Source of the DNA: Rikenella microfusus | GTDB lineage: Bacteria; Bacteroidota; Bacteroidia; Bacteroidales; Tenuifilaceae | Direction of reading: 5' to 3' | NCBI GenBank assembly: GCA_020722565.1 | Contig: DYKO01000006.1 | Coordinates: 108,783 to 172,782 of the forward strand | DNA length: 64,000 bases | Shown here: piece after piece, positions 48,243 through 57,593 of the stretch | How positions within the stretch are numbered: the stretch's first letter is position 1 | Layout of the letters: each line of letters starts with the position of its first letter | Position numbers and translations under genes: made by a program | The notes under the pieces: model-generated | What the model was told of the DNA's origin: nothing | Databases searched by the model: none | Seen by the model: only the letters and a program-made list of their open reading frames with translations

Positions 48243-49108
48243 ATTTATTTTGTTTAATCGTTTGTTTGATTCCCGAAATCGTTATAGGGCAGGGCAAACA
48301 AGCCTTTGTACTTTACAATGGCAAGGGAGTAGTAGTTGAATACCAGCATTTAGTAAATGATTTAAAGAATGCTGATGTAGTGTTGTTTGGTGAGCTTCAC
48401 GATAATCCAATTGCTCACTGGTTAGAAATTGAAATTACAAAAGATCTTTTTGCAGTAAAGCAGCAGAAAATTACCCTAGGCGCCGAGATGTTTGAAACCG
48501 ACAATCAACTCATACTGGATGAGTACCTAAAGGATCAAATAAGCCAGCAGAGTTTTGAGGCAGAAGCAAGATTATGGCCTAACTATAAAACAGATTATAA
48601 ACCACTTGTTGAATTTGCCAAAAGTAATAACCTTCGTTTTATAGCAACCAATGTACCCCGAAGGTATGCAGCCATTGTTGCATCAGATGGTCTTGATTCG
48701 CTAAATTTGTTAAGCCCACAGGCAAAGTCTTATATAGCGCCATTACCTATTGAGTACGATCCCAACCTACCCGGTTATAAGGCGATGTTGAGCATGGGGG
48801 GTATGCCGGGCAAGCGAAAATCGAATATAGAGTATATGCCTATGGCTCAGGCTATTAAAGATGCCACAATGGCTCACAGCATTGCAAGAGGTTTTGAAAG
48901 AGGTTTTACCTTTATACATTTTCACGGTTCATACCATTCCAATAATTATGAGGGAATATACTGGTACCTGAAACGGTATTTACCAGAAACAAAGATAGTA
49001 ACCATTGCTACTGTTATCCAAAAGGATGTGGGTATGTTGGAACAGGACTATCTGGGTATTGCCAATTATGTAATTGTGGTGCCTGAGCAAATGACCCGAA
49101 CCTATTAA
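48233..49108 (+). CDS. ChaN-family (haem-binding-like) secreted protein
   Basis: From the ATG at 48233 the protein has 291 residues with a signal peptide (about 1-19, ending VIGQ). VVLFGELHDNPIAHWLE, GAEMFETDNQ, RLWPNYKTDYKPLVEFAK and FIHFHGSYHSNNYEGIYWYL match the ChaN/Cofac-haem-binding family, in which the E and H residues of GELHD are conserved. ChaN of Campylobacter binds two haems and is iron-regulated, but other members may act differently. The frame remains open upstream to 48107, but the signal peptide fixes the start. A terminator follows at once. Confidence 0.87.
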   Translation: MKANLFCLIVCLIPEIVIGQGKQAFVLYNGKGVVVEYQHLVNDLKNADVVLFGELHDNPIAHWLEIEITKDLFAVKQQKITLGAEMFETDNQLILDEYLKDQISQQSFEAEARLWPNYKTDYKPLVEFAKSNNLRFIATNVPRRYAAIVASDGLDSLNLLSPQAKSYIAPLPIEYDPNLPGYKAMLSMGGMPGKRKSNIEYMPMAQAIKDATMAHSIARGFERGFTFIHFHGSYHSNNYEGIYWYLKRYLPETKIVTIATVIQKDVGMLEQDYLGIANYVIVVPEQMTRTY

Positions 49109-49110
49109 AA

Positions 49111-49135
49111 AAAGCCGCATATGCGGCTTTTTTTT
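49111..49135. terminator. Bidirectional terminator between ChaN-like gene and alaS
   Basis: AAAGCCGCAT and ATGCGGCTTT (49111-49130) are perfectly complementary, with A-run before and T-run after, so both convergent genes can end here. Confidence 0.9.
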
Positions 49136-49139
49136 ATGT

Positions 49140-51758
49140 TTACTTTACCATATCTGCTGCTTTTTGTATAGCTCGGTCTAGACCTTCAGGATTTTTACCT
49201 CCAGCGGTTGCATAAAAGGGTTGACCACCTCCACCACCTTGAATTTCTTTTGCAGCTTCTCGAACAATGGCTGCAGCATTGAGGTTTAGATTTTGAACTA
49301 GAGTTTCATTAATCATAATGGTAATCAAAGCTTTACCCTCCGATTCAGAACCTAATACCAAATAAAGGTTGGGCACCTCATTTTTTAGATGGAAGGCAAG
49401 GTCCTTAATGGAATCAGCGTTATCAACATTGATGCGCTCGCAAATCATGTTAACGCCATTTCGGTTGGATATCCTATTTTTAAGTTCAGTCTTAAGCCCT
49501 TTTAACTTTTCGGCTTGCAGGGCATCAATTTTACCTTTTAGCTGTTCGTTCTCCTGAACCACCTTGTTAAGAGTCTGTTGAAGGTTCGATGGGTTGCCTA
49601 AAATGGCTTTAGCCTCGTTTAAGGTGTCAATTAAATTATATACCAGTTCCTCGGCTTTTTGTCCGGTAACTGCTTCAATACGTCGTACTCCAGCAGCAAT
49701 GGCTGTTTCCGATACTATTTTGAAGTAGCCAATGTTTCCTGTTGCGCCGGTATGGGTACCACCACAAAGTTCGATGGAGTTGCCAAAGCGAATGACCCGA
49801 ACAACTTCGCCGTACTTTTCTCCGAAAAGGGCCATGGCGCCCATTTGTTGGGCCTGACCAATAGGAATATCGCGGTATTCCTCAAGTTGTAAGTTGTGGC
49901 GGATAGCCTTGTTTACCATCTTTTCTACTTCACGAAGTTCTTTATCGGTCATTTTTTGGAAGTGGGAAAAGTCGAAGCGTAGGTAATCGGGGTGAACCAG
50001 TGAACCCTTTTGTTCCACATGGGTTCCCAAAACAGTGCGGAGCGCGTTATGAAGTAAATGGGTGGCGGAGTGGTTATTCGCGGTGCTTAAACGTTTTTCT
50101 GCATCCACTCGGGCAACAAAGTGTGAATTGGGATTTTGCGGGAGCCTGTCAACCTGATGAATGATTAGATTGTTTTCCTTAAAGGTGCTGAGTACCCTAA
50201 TGGTCTCGCTATCGCTTTCCAATAAACCAGTATCACCAACCTGACCGCCCGATTCGGCGTAAAAAGGTGTTTTATCTAGTACAATATGGTACTGCTCTTT
50301 GCCTTTGGTTTTAACTGTACGCATGCGGGCAATGCGGGCATCGGTTTTGAGGGTATCGTAACCCACAAAATCAACCCTTTCGATGTTGGTAATGGTAATC
50401 CAGTCGTCGGCCTCAACGGCAGCATCGGCTCTGGAGCGCTCCTTTTGTGTAGCCATTTCGGCATCAAATTCGCTGCGGTTAACCGTAAGGTTATGCTCAC
50501 GGAGTATGAGTTCCGTTAAATCGAGTGGGAAACCGTAGGTATCGTAAAGCACAAAGGCATCCCTGCCCGAAATGGCATTTCGGTTTTCACGTGTGGCTTT
50601 CTGGATTAATTGCTCCAGAAGTTTTATGCCGGTTTCAAGGGTACGAAGGAAAGTAGCTTCTTCCTTATTTATTACATTAGCAATAAGGGTTTGCTGTGCA
50701 TTAAGTTCAGGGTAGTGGTCGCCCATTTGTTCAACCAGAACTGGAACCAAACTGTACATAAAGGGTTCATGGAAGCTAAGAAAGGTATAGCCGTACCTGA
50801 CTGCACGGCGCAGAATGCGACGGATTACGTAACCAGCTTTAACATTGGAAGGCAATTGCCCATCGGCAATAGAGAAGCATATTGCGCGTAGGTGGTCGGC
50901 AACTACTCGCATGGCCACATCACTTTTTGGGTCGAAACCATACTCAATACCGCACATTTTCGAAATAGGGTTGATTATAGGGGTAAACACATCGGTGTCG
51001 TAGTTGCTTTTTTTGCCCTGCACCACCATGGCCAATCGTTCAAAGCCCATTCCGGTATCCACATGCTTAGAGGGTAGGGGCTCAAGGGTACCGTTTGCCT
51101 TTCGGTTGTATTGAATAAAAACAAGGTTCCATATCTCAATAACCTGGGGATGTCCTTTGTTCACCATTTGTTCTCCCGGAATAGCTTGTCGCTCGGCGGT
51201 ATCGCGTAAATCAATGTGTATCTCGGTGCAGGGTCCACAGGGGCCGGTATCGCCCATTTCCCAGAAGTTATCCTTTTTACTTCCAAGTAAAATCCTATTT
51301 TCGGGTAGGTATTTCTTCCAGCATTCGAATGCTTCGTGATCGCGTTCAACATGTTCCTCGGGACTGCCCTCGAAAATGGTAGCGTAAAGTCGATTTTTAT
51401 CTATTTTAAGTACATCAACTAAAAATTCCCATGCCCAGTCAATGGCCTCACGCTTAAAGTAATCGCCAAACGACCAGTTCCCGAGCATTTCGAACATGGT
51501 GTGGTGATAGGTGTCGTGACCAACCTCTTCCAAATCGTTATGTTTGCCGGAAACCCGCAGGCACTTTTGCGAATCGGCCACGCGGGGATACTTTACGGGT
51601 GCGTTTCCCAAAAAGATATCCTTGAACTGGTTCATGCCGGCGTTGGTGAACATTAGGGTGGGGTCGTCCTTTATCACCATGGGTGCCGATGGTACTATTT
51701 GGTGCGATTTCCCTGCAAAAAAATCTAAAAATTGCTGTCGTAATTCTTTCGATGTCAT
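49140..51758 (-). CDS. alaS: Alanyl-tRNA synthetase
   Basis: The 872-residue protein is full length. The class II catalytic core is seen at the N-terminus ([38 protein letters not shown], motif 2 with [18 protein letters not shown]), followed by the tRNA recognition part, the editing domain with its zinc site ([13 protein letters not shown] and [15 protein letters not shown]) and the C-terminal C-Ala domain ending [15 protein letters not shown]. It charges tRNA-Ala and edits Ser and Gly. It is divergent from the M23 peptidase operon. Confidence 0.98.
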   Translation of the reverse strand: MTSKELRQQFLDFFAGKSHQIVPSAPMVIKDDPTLMFTNAGMNQFKDIFLGNAPVKYPRVADSQKCLRVSGKHNDLEEVGHDTYHHTMFEMLGNWSFGDYFKREAIDWAWEFLVDVLKIDKNRLYATIFEGSPEEHVERDHEAFECWKKYLPENRILLGSKKDNFWEMGDTGPCGPCTEIHIDLRDTAERQAIPGEQMVNKGHPQVIEIWNLVFIQYNRKANGTLEPLPSKHVDTGMGFERLAMVVQGKKSNYDTDVFTPIINPISKMCGIEYGFDPKSDVAMRVVADHLRAICFSIADGQLPSNVKAGYVIRRILRRAVRYGYTFLSFHEPFMYSLVPVLVEQMGDHYPELNAQQTLIANVINKEEATFLRTLETGIKLLEQLIQKATRENRNAISGRDAFVLYDTYGFPLDLTELILREHNLTVNRSEFDAEMATQKERSRADAAVEADDWITITNIERVDFVGYDTLKTDARIARMRTVKTKGKEQYHIVLDKTPFYAESGGQVGDTGLLESDSETIRVLSTFKENNLIIHQVDRLPQNPNSHFVARVDAEKRLSTANNHSATHLLHNALRTVLGTHVEQKGSLVHPDYLRFDFSHFQKMTDKELREVEKMVNKAIRHNLQLEEYRDIPIGQAQQMGAMALFGEKYGEVVRVIRFGNSIELCGGTHTGATGNIGYFKIVSETAIAAGVRRIEAVTGQKAEELVYNLIDTLNEAKAILGNPSNLQQTLNKVVQENEQLKGKIDALQAEKLKGLKTELKNRISNRNGVNMICERINVDNADSIKDLAFHLKNEVPNLYLVLGSESEGKALITIMINETLVQNLNLNAAAIVREAAKEIQGGGGGQPFYATAGGKNPEGLDRAIQKAADMVK

Positions 51759-51828
51759 AAAAAACTTATATTGAAAATGTTAACATAATTTATTTAACTG
51801 TTTAAAGTAAAAAAAATGTCATTTTTAC

Positions 51829-51859
51829 TTGTGTAATAAATATTTTTATCATAACTTTG
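51829..51859 (+). promoter_or_regulatory. Upstream promoter P1 of the M23-MerR-Nif3 run
   Basis: TTG at 51829-51831, 20 bases and TAACTTTG at 51852-51859 fit the Bacteroidota promoter. Start near 51865. Confidence 0.5.
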
Positions 51860-51866
51860 TTGCAAC

Positions 51867-51898
51867 TTGTCAAAAATGTATTGTTGCACCTACATTTG
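51867..51898 (+). promoter_or_regulatory. Downstream promoter P2 of the M23-MerR-Nif3 run
   Basis: TTG at 51867-51869, 21 bases and TACATTTG at 51891-51898 fit the same consensus. Start near 51904, only about 7 bases before the ATG at 51911, so this transcript would be nearly leaderless. Confidence 0.5.
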
Positions 51899-51910
51899 AA
51901 AGATTAAACA

Positions 51911-52873
51911 ATGACAAAAATAAAGTATCGTTTCAATCCACACACCCTAAAATTCGATGCCATTCGAATTCCATTTTACAAACAGGTTGCAAAGATACTA
52001 ATTCATTTAGTATTTTACATGGGTATTTTTCTTGGTTTAGGGTATGGATTTTCAGTAGTGTACGATACGCCTGTTGAGCAGAGCCTGAAAAGAACCAATG
52101 CAGAAACTTTGCTAAGGTATGAGTTGACCCTCAAGCAGATTGATGAGCTTGGCAATATGCTCAGCATACTTGAGAACAAAGACAACAATATTTACCGTTC
52201 CATTTTTGAAACCGATAGCATTCCACTAAGTATCAGAAAGGGTGGTTATGGTGGTACCGATAGGTATGCCAATTTGCGGGTAAAAGCCAATTCTTCTGTT
52301 CTAATTAAAACCTATAGCGCACTTGATGAGTTAACCTGGCGTGCCTACATACAGTCACGTTCTTTTGATGATGTGGCTGAAATGGCAAAGAATAAGGACC
52401 GGATGATGAAATGCGTGCCCGCTATACAACCCATTTCAATAAAGAATCTTATTAAGATTTCCGATTTCTTTGGGCCAAGGCGCGATCCCATAACCCGGAA
52501 ACCTGCCATGCATCAGGGTATTGATTTTGTGGGCCCAGCCGGAACTCCCATCTATGCCACCGGCGACGGAGTCGTTGTTGAAGCTAATTACTCTTTTCAT
52601 GGCTATGGAAATCAAATTATTATTGATCATGGTTTTGGCTACAAAACCCGATACGCACACCTTAGAAAAATTAATGTGAAGGTGGGCCAACGGGTTTCAA
52701 GAACAGAAAATATTGGCGAACTTGGAAGCACAGGAAAGAGCACAGGCCCCCATCTTCACTACGAGGTAATCCTTAGAGGTAAACCTGTAAACCCTATAAA
52801 CTACTTTAACGACATGACCGAGGACGACTACGATAAAATGTTAAAAAATTATTCCAGCGACTTTCTTGATTAA
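51911..52873 (+). CDS. M23-family metallopeptidase, membrane-anchored (first of a pair)
   Basis: The 320-residue protein has one N-terminal membrane helix (about 26-50), a coiled-coil stretch (about 55-100) and a C-terminal LytM/M23 domain (about 180-300). The zinc ligands are complete: H201 and D205 in MHQGIDF, and H281/H283 in GPHLHYEV. It would cut peptidoglycan peptide bridges from the periplasmic face of the inner membrane, or, if inactive in that role, activate another hydrolase. It shares the N-terminal KYRFNP-x-x-LKF start with the next gene, a paralogue 8 bases downstream. Two tandem promoters lie upstream. Confidence 0.92.
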   Translation: MTKIKYRFNPHTLKFDAIRIPFYKQVAKILIHLVFYMGIFLGLGYGFSVVYDTPVEQSLKRTNAETLLRYELTLKQIDELGNMLSILENKDNNIYRSIFETDSIPLSIRKGGYGGTDRYANLRVKANSSVLIKTYSALDELTWRAYIQSRSFDDVAEMAKNKDRMMKCVPAIQPISIKNLIKISDFFGPRRDPITRKPAMHQGIDFVGPAGTPIYATGDGVVVEANYSFHGYGNQIIIDHGFGYKTRYAHLRKINVKVGQRVSRTENIGELGSTGKSTGPHLHYEVILRGKPVNPINYFNDMTEDDYDKMLKNYSSDFLD

Positions 52874-52881
52874 TTCGACAA

Positions 52882-53853
52882 ATGGTAAAGCATAAGTATA
52901 AATTTCATCCAGAGCAATTAATATTCATCAGGGATAGAGCATCGCTGAGAGATAAGTTGTTTTTATCTTTAAAATACACTGCTGGCATCTTTGTTGTTGG
53001 ATTTGTTTCATATCTTGTTTTTCCCCTTTTCATTGATACCCCCGAGGTACGCAAGTTAAAACGTGAAAATCAGGAACTGGTGCTCAATTTTGAATTAATA
53101 AACAGAAGGATTAATCAGCTTCGAATGGTTATTGAAGATCTGCAGCGGCGCGATGAGAATATTTACCGGATTATTTTTGAGGCCGAACCCATTGACCCAT
53201 CAATACGCGAGGCTGGTATAGGCGGTATCAACCGGTATGCTGAACTGGAGAAGCTCTCGAATAGTAAAATTATTATAGAAACCAATAAAAAGGTTGATGC
53301 CCTTTCAAAAAAAGCATACATTCAGAGCCGCTCATTCGATGAAATCTCTAATTTGGCAAGGCGCAAGGAGGAGCTGCTGCGCAGCATTCCGGCTATTATG
53401 CCCATTCGCGATAGGGATCTCACACGCGTTGCCTCATCGTTTGGTATGCGCATACATCCCTTTTATAAGGTGCTGAAAATGCATACGGGCATGGATTTTA
53501 CTGCTCCCACCGGTACTGAGATTTATTCTACCGGCGATGGATACGTGGTTAAGGTTGAGTATGCCCAACGGGGATACGGTTACCATGTAGTTATTGATCA
53601 TGGTTTTGGCCATCAAACCTTATATGCCCATCTTAGTCGATTTGCTGTTAAGCCTGGCCAACGTGTAAAAAGGGGAATGGTAATAGGTTATGTGGGTAAT
53701 ACTGGAACTTCGGTGGCACCGCATTTGCACTACGAGGTCCACAAAAATGGCCAACCCGTTAACCCTCTGCATTACTACTTTAACGATTTAACCCCCGAAC
53801 AGTACGACCGCCTGGTACAAATAGCCTCACAGCCCACACAAAGTTTCGATTAA
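52882..53853 (+). CDS. M23-family metallopeptidase, membrane-anchored (second of a pair)
   Basis: The 323-residue protein has the same plan as the preceding one: N-terminal helix (about 30-52), coiled coil and C-terminal M23 domain with H201, D205 (MHTGMDF) and H281/H283 (APHLHYEV). The key residues have identical numbers in the two proteins, and the segments KAYIQSRSFDE and ATGDG/STGDG align without a gap to about residue 290, so the pair arose by duplication with point changes only. Both keep complete metal sites. It probably acts on peptidoglycan together with, or as an alternative to, the first copy. Confidence 0.92.
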   Translation: MVKHKYKFHPEQLIFIRDRASLRDKLFLSLKYTAGIFVVGFVSYLVFPLFIDTPEVRKLKRENQELVLNFELINRRINQLRMVIEDLQRRDENIYRIIFEAEPIDPSIREAGIGGINRYAELEKLSNSKIIIETNKKVDALSKKAYIQSRSFDEISNLARRKEELLRSIPAIMPIRDRDLTRVASSFGMRIHPFYKVLKMHTGMDFTAPTGTEIYSTGDGYVVKVEYAQRGYGYHVVIDHGFGHQTLYAHLSRFAVKPGQRVKRGMVIGYVGNTGTSVAPHLHYEVHKNGQPVNPLHYYFNDLTPEQYDRLVQIASQPTQSFD

Positions 53854-53867
53854 ACAATTAATATTAA

Positions 53868-54206
53868 ATGCCTTATAAAGAAAAGAAAATAGAAAAATTT
53901 TACTTCTCCATAGGCGAGGTTGCCCAAATGCTGGGGGTAAACACCTCGCTCATACGGTTCTGGGAGAAAAATTTCGATATTATAAAGCCCCATAAGAATA
54001 AAAAGGGTAACCGGTACTTTACCAAACAGGATATCGAAAATCTTAAGCTAATTTACCACCTAGTAAAGGAGCAGGGTATGACGCTTGAGGGTGCCCGTAA
54101 AAAACTTTCCTTAAATAAGGACGAGGTTAACGAGAACTACAAGGTGGTAGAGTGCCTTACCGAAATTAGGCAAATGCTTGTAGAAATACGCGATTTGCTC
54201 GATTAA
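53868..54206 (+). CDS. Small MerR-family transcriptional regulator
   Basis: The 112-residue protein has a MerR helix-turn-helix with wing (FYFSIGEVAQMLGVNTSLIRFWEKNF, then NRYFTKQDIENLKLI) and the start of the dimerisation helix (EQGMTLEGARKKL), but no effector domain. This short form is common and conserved in Bacteroidota in this setting. It starts 14 bases after the second M23 gene and stops 6 bases before the Nif3-like gene, so it belongs to the same operon; its target and signal are unknown. Confidence 0.9.
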   Translation: MPYKEKKIEKFYFSIGEVAQMLGVNTSLIRFWEKNFDIIKPHKNKKGNRYFTKQDIENLKLIYHLVKEQGMTLEGARKKLSLNKDEVNENYKVVECLTEIRQMLVEIRDLLD

Positions 54207-54212
54207 GTTATT

Positions 54213-55307
54213 ATGACTGTTAACGAAGTAGCAAAGTTACTAGAGGATTTTGCCCCACTCTCCCTTCAGGAGGATTACGATAACTCTGGGCTTTTGGTGG
54301 GCATCCCTCAAATGAGGGTTAACGGCATACTGCTTACCATTGATATTACCCCTGATGTGGTAAATGAGGCTGTTGAACGGAAAGCCAACCTGATTGTTGC
54401 CCACCATCCCATTATCTTCAAGGGCATTAAACGCCTAAACGGAAGCAATTATATTGAGCGAGCAGTTATGCATGCCATAAAAAACGATATTGCCATTTAT
54501 GCCGCTCATACCAATCTCGATATAGCACCCAATGGTGTTAGCCACAGAATAGCTCAACGTTTAGAACTTTCCGGTATTGAAGTATTAAAGCCTCTTCCAA
54601 ACTGGTTGGTTAAACTGGTGACATTTGTGCCTACAGCCTATGCCGAAAGGGTACGGGAAGCACTTTTCAGTGCTGGCGCAGGGGTTATTGGAAACTACGA
54701 TTGCTGCTCATACAACATTCAGGGATATGGCACCTTTAGGGCAGGGGAGGGCACAAATCCTTTTGTTGGAGAACAGGGGGTAGTTCATTCCGAACCAGAG
54801 GTAAGGGTCGAAACGGTTGTGCCCCGAAACATGCTGGGTAGGGTAGTTGCTCAAATGCTAAAGGTGCACCCCTACGAGGAGGTTGCCTACGATATTTATC
54901 CCCTTGAATTGCCCTATCGCTTGGCAGGGTTAGGTGTAGTTGGAAATTTGCCCCAACCCATTCCAGTTAATGACTTCTTAATCAATTTAAAACAAACTTT
55001 TAATGCCCGTGCAATTAGATATACCCAACCGGTAACCGATACGGTTCATCGGGTTGCCCTTTGTGGAGGTTCGGGTATTGAGCTCCTGTCCTATGCCATT
55101 GCAGTAAACGCTGATGTATTCATTACTGCCGATGTAAAGTACCACCAGTTTTTTGATGCCGATAGCAGAATTACCATTGTGGATATTGGTCATTTTGAGA
55201 GCGAACAATTTACAGTTGATATTTTTTATGATTTACTCTCAAAAAAATTACCTAATTTTGCAATTTTCAAATCGGAATTGAAAACAAATCCTATTAACTA
55301 TATATAG
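54213..55307 (+). CDS. Nif3-like dinuclear metal-centre protein
   Basis: The 364-residue protein has the family halves: an N-terminal metal-binding part (AKLLEDFAPLSLQEDYDNSGLLVG, IVAHHPIIFKG with the metal histidines, AAHTNLDIAPNGVSHRIA), an inserted PII-like domain (about 130-230, VPTAYAERVREALFSAGAGVIGNYDCCSY) and the C-terminal metal part (VALCGGSG, VFITADVKYHQFFDA, DIGHFESE). Members are called GTP cyclohydrolase I type 2, but their true reaction is unsettled. The stop lies one base before the next start, so translation is coupled to the zinc-ribbon gene. Confidence 0.93.
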   Translation: MTVNEVAKLLEDFAPLSLQEDYDNSGLLVGIPQMRVNGILLTIDITPDVVNEAVERKANLIVAHHPIIFKGIKRLNGSNYIERAVMHAIKNDIAIYAAHTNLDIAPNGVSHRIAQRLELSGIEVLKPLPNWLVKLVTFVPTAYAERVREALFSAGAGVIGNYDCCSYNIQGYGTFRAGEGTNPFVGEQGVVHSEPEVRVETVVPRNMLGRVVAQMLKVHPYEEVAYDIYPLELPYRLAGLGVVGNLPQPIPVNDFLINLKQTFNARAIRYTQPVTDTVHRVALCGGSGIELLSYAIAVNADVFITADVKYHQFFDADSRITIVDIGHFESEQFTVDIFYDLLSKKLPNFAIFKSELKTNPINYI

Positions 55308-55308
55308 T

Positions 55309-56073
55309 ATGGTAAAAGAGAAGATTAAACCAGCTGAACAGGGTGCGGAGCTATCCGTTGAGGAAAAGCTTAGGTTCCTGTATAAGCTTCAGCAGGTGGA
55401 TTCCAAAATCGACAAAATAAAGCTGCTACGCGGGGAGCTACCCCTTGAGGTTCAGGATCTGGAGGATGAAATTGAAGGGCTCACTACCCGCTTGGAAAAC
55501 CTTAAAAGGGAAATCAACGACCTGGACTCACAGATAGCACAGAAAAAAATTGAAATTAAGGATGCTGAAGCCCTAATTAAGAAGTACGAGGAGCAGCAAA
55601 AAAATGTTAGGAATAACAGGGAGTACGATTCGCTCACAAAGGAAATTGAATACCAAACCCTTGAAATTGAACTTTGCAACAAGCGTATTAAGGAGTACAC
55701 CCAACAGATTAAGGATAAGAAGCAGCTCATTGAGCAAACTGAGAAGATAATTGATGAGCGCACTCACGACCTGAATAATAAACAACAGGAGCTTGATACC
55801 ATTATCAACGAAACCCACAAGGAAGAGGAAGAGCTCATCCGCAAGAGCGAGGAGTATGCTCAGAATATTGAACCCCGCTTACTAGCTGCTTATAAGCGAA
55901 TTCGTGGTAATGCGCGTAACGGATTGGCCGTGGTTACCGTTCAGCGCGATGCCTGCGGTGGCTGCTTCAATAAAATTCCACCACAGCGTCAATTGGATAT
56001 TAAGATGCATAAAAAGATTATAGTTTGCGAGTACTGCGGGCGTATTCTGGTTGACGATTCCCTACTCGATTAA
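55309..56073 (+). CDS. Coiled-coil protein with C4 zinc ribbon
   Basis: The 254-residue protein has a long antiparallel coiled coil (about 20-185) followed by a zinc ribbon with C216, C219, C240 and C243 (CGGC and CEYC). This is the widespread family annotated zinc ribbon domain, C4-type, next to Nif3 in many genomes; some members bind nucleic acids or ribosomes, but the role here is unknown. The conserved motif RIRGNARNGLAVV precedes the ribbon. It is the last gene of the run, ended by the terminator at 56101-56128. Confidence 0.9.
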   Translation: MVKEKIKPAEQGAELSVEEKLRFLYKLQQVDSKIDKIKLLRGELPLEVQDLEDEIEGLTTRLENLKREINDLDSQIAQKKIEIKDAEALIKKYEEQQKNVRNNREYDSLTKEIEYQTLEIELCNKRIKEYTQQIKDKKQLIEQTEKIIDERTHDLNNKQQELDTIINETHKEEEELIRKSEEYAQNIEPRLLAAYKRIRGNARNGLAVVTVQRDACGGCFNKIPPQRQLDIKMHKKIIVCEYCGRILVDDSLLD

Positions 56074-56100
56074 ATAGGTAATCTATTGTATAAAAATATT

Positions 56101-56128
56101 AAGTGCCCTTGAAAGGGCACTTTTTTTT
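56101..56128 (+). terminator. Intrinsic terminator of the M23-MerR-Nif3 run
   Basis: AAGTGCCC and GGGCACTT form an 8-bp stem with a 6-base loop (extra C-G-type pairs are possible inside), followed by a run of eight T. Confidence 0.9.
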
Positions 56129-56206
56129 ATCCTTAGGAATAATAGGCTAATTGCTAACTTCTTAAATAGTTAAGTGTTTTATTTTGAGCGAATTGTAAAA
56201 ATATAT

Positions 56207-56232
56207 CCCAAATTTACACCCCGGAATTTGGG
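56207..56232. repeat. Short inverted repeat
   Basis: CCCAAATT (56207-56214) and AATTTGGG (56225-56232) are perfectly complementary with a 10-base loop. No T-run follows, so it may be an operator or a residual hairpin rather than a terminator. Confidence 0.5.
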
Positions 56233-56282
56233 AATACTTTCATGTAACTTTGACTTTAAATCCGTCTTCGCCGGACAAGTTC

Positions 56283-56324
56283 TTTAATCTTTAACCTTTA
56301 ATCTTTAACCTTTAATCTTTAACC
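56283..56324. repeat. Tandem repeat, 14 bases x 3
   Basis: TTTAATCTTTAACC occurs three times without a difference, between the terminator of the Nif3 run and the end of the TPM gene. Each unit is itself two near-copies of a heptamer (TTTAATC, TTTAACC), so the tract is six heptamers. Confidence 0.9.
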
Positions 56325-56351
56325 ATACCCGCAAGTTTTAGGTTAATTAAT

Positions 56352-57125
56352 TCACCAGCTGCCACCCGCACCACCGCCGCCAAAGCTGCCACCTCCACCA
56401 CCTCTAAATCCGCCAAATGATCCCGAACCTGATGAAAAATTGCCCCAGCTGCTACTGCGGCCCCCGCTACCCATCATGCCCATAAGTAGCCAAAATGGAA
56501 TACTACGACCAATAGTGCTGCCATTAATGCGTGCTTGATTGCGAGCCGAAAGGATGATTATTAGAAAAGAGATAACCAAGAAGATGAGCCCTCCCCAAGG
56601 CGATTCACCAGGGTTATACTCATCAGCTTTGTATAGGCCTGATGCCAGGTCAAATATTACCTCAAGTGCTGCGTTGATCCCCTTATAGTAACGGTTTTCC
56701 TTAAAGTAGGGTATCATCTCATTATCCACAATTCGACGGGCTGTTGCATCGGGAATAATCTCCTCCATGCCGTAACCGGTGGCAATAAAAGCTCTGCCTT
56801 TTTGGTTGCCCAATTTTGGCTTTATCAGAATGACGATACCGTTATTCTTCCCCTTTTGTCCAACACCCCATTTTTCGCCCAATCTAAAGGCAAAGTCCGA
56901 TACGTCGTAACCACTTAGGTCCTTTACGGTTACCACGTAGATTTGGGTTGAGGTGCTATCGTGGTAGGCACGCAACTTTTGCTCAAGTGCAATTTGCTCT
57001 TCATTATTCAGTATTCCAGCAAAATCGTTTACCAGACGGGGTGGTTGCATGGGGTCAGGAACGTCCTGCCCCATAATTGGTACAATTGAAAAAGCCAGAA
57101 GTAGCGACAGTAGAATTTGTTTCAT
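56352..57125 (-). CDS. TPM-domain secreted/membrane protein with Gly-rich tail (YgcG-like)
   Basis: The 257-residue protein has a signal peptide (about 1-20), a TPM domain (about 30-150: VNDFAGILNNEEQIALEQKLRAYHDSTSTQIYVVT, GKNNGIVILI, GRAFIATGYGMEEIIPD), one membrane helix (about 175-195), and a tail (about 220-257) almost wholly of Gly, Ser and Phe. TPM proteins have been linked to photosystem repair in plants and to phosphatase-like folds; the bacterial role is unclear. It lies in a row with another TPM gene and lemA, a common arrangement, and is probably transcribed with them. Confidence 0.9.
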   Translation of the reverse strand: MKQILLSLLLAFSIVPIMGQDVPDPMQPPRLVNDFAGILNNEEQIALEQKLRAYHDSTSTQIYVVTVKDLSGYDVSDFAFRLGEKWGVGQKGKNNGIVILIKPKLGNQKGRAFIATGYGMEEIIPDATARRIVDNEMIPYFKENRYYKGINAALEVIFDLASGLYKADEYNPGESPWGGLIFLVISFLIIILSARNQARINGSTIGRSIPFWLLMGMMGSGGRSSSWGNFSSGSGSFGGFRGGGGGSFGGGGAGGSW

Positions 57126-57137
57126 TGTAAATTTTAT

Positions 57138-57578
57138 TTACCCAAACGATATATCGTTGTTTAGCTCATTCATATCGGTATTGGCATCATAAGGGAAATG
57201 GGCGTTGAGCTGTTTGCCCGCCATTTTAATGCCCTTGACCAAACCCTCGGTCAACTTACCTTCGCGGAAATCTGCAGCCATGGTTTCCTTGATGTTCTCC
57301 CAGAAGTTGGCCGGAACCTTAGCATTAATACCCACATCGCCAAGAATGGCAAACTTGCGGTCGTTAAGGGCTAGATAGAACAGAACGCCGTTTCTAAGTT
57401 GGGTTTTGTGCATTTTAAGCATGGCAAAAACCTGCGACGCCCTATCGAGGGGGTTGGGCGTTTTGCAGCTCCACTCCACATGAACCCTTATTTCACCCGA
57501 GGTTTGCCTCTCGGCCTCCTCAATAGCGGCAACTATTTGTTGCTGTTGTTCCAGAGTGAAGAAATTCTTGGGTTTCAT
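57138..57578 (-). CDS. TPM-domain protein
   Basis: The 146-residue product is a TPM domain without signal peptide: FTLEQQQQIVAAIEEAERQTSGEIRVHVEWSC, MLKMHKTQLRNGVLFYLAL, RKFAILGDVGIN and EGLVKGIKMAGKQL are the family segments. It may stay in the cytoplasm or associate with the membrane through its partners. Gaps to lemA (15 bases) and to the next TPM gene (12 bases) indicate one operon. Confidence 0.88.
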   Translation of the reverse strand: MKPKNFFTLEQQQQIVAAIEEAERQTSGEIRVHVEWSCKTPNPLDRASQVFAMLKMHKTQLRNGVLFYLALNDRKFAILGDVGINAKVPANFWENIKETMAADFREGKLTEGLVKGIKMAGKQLNAHFPYDANTDMNELNNDISFG

Positions 57579-57593
57579 TTGATGCCCTCCCGA

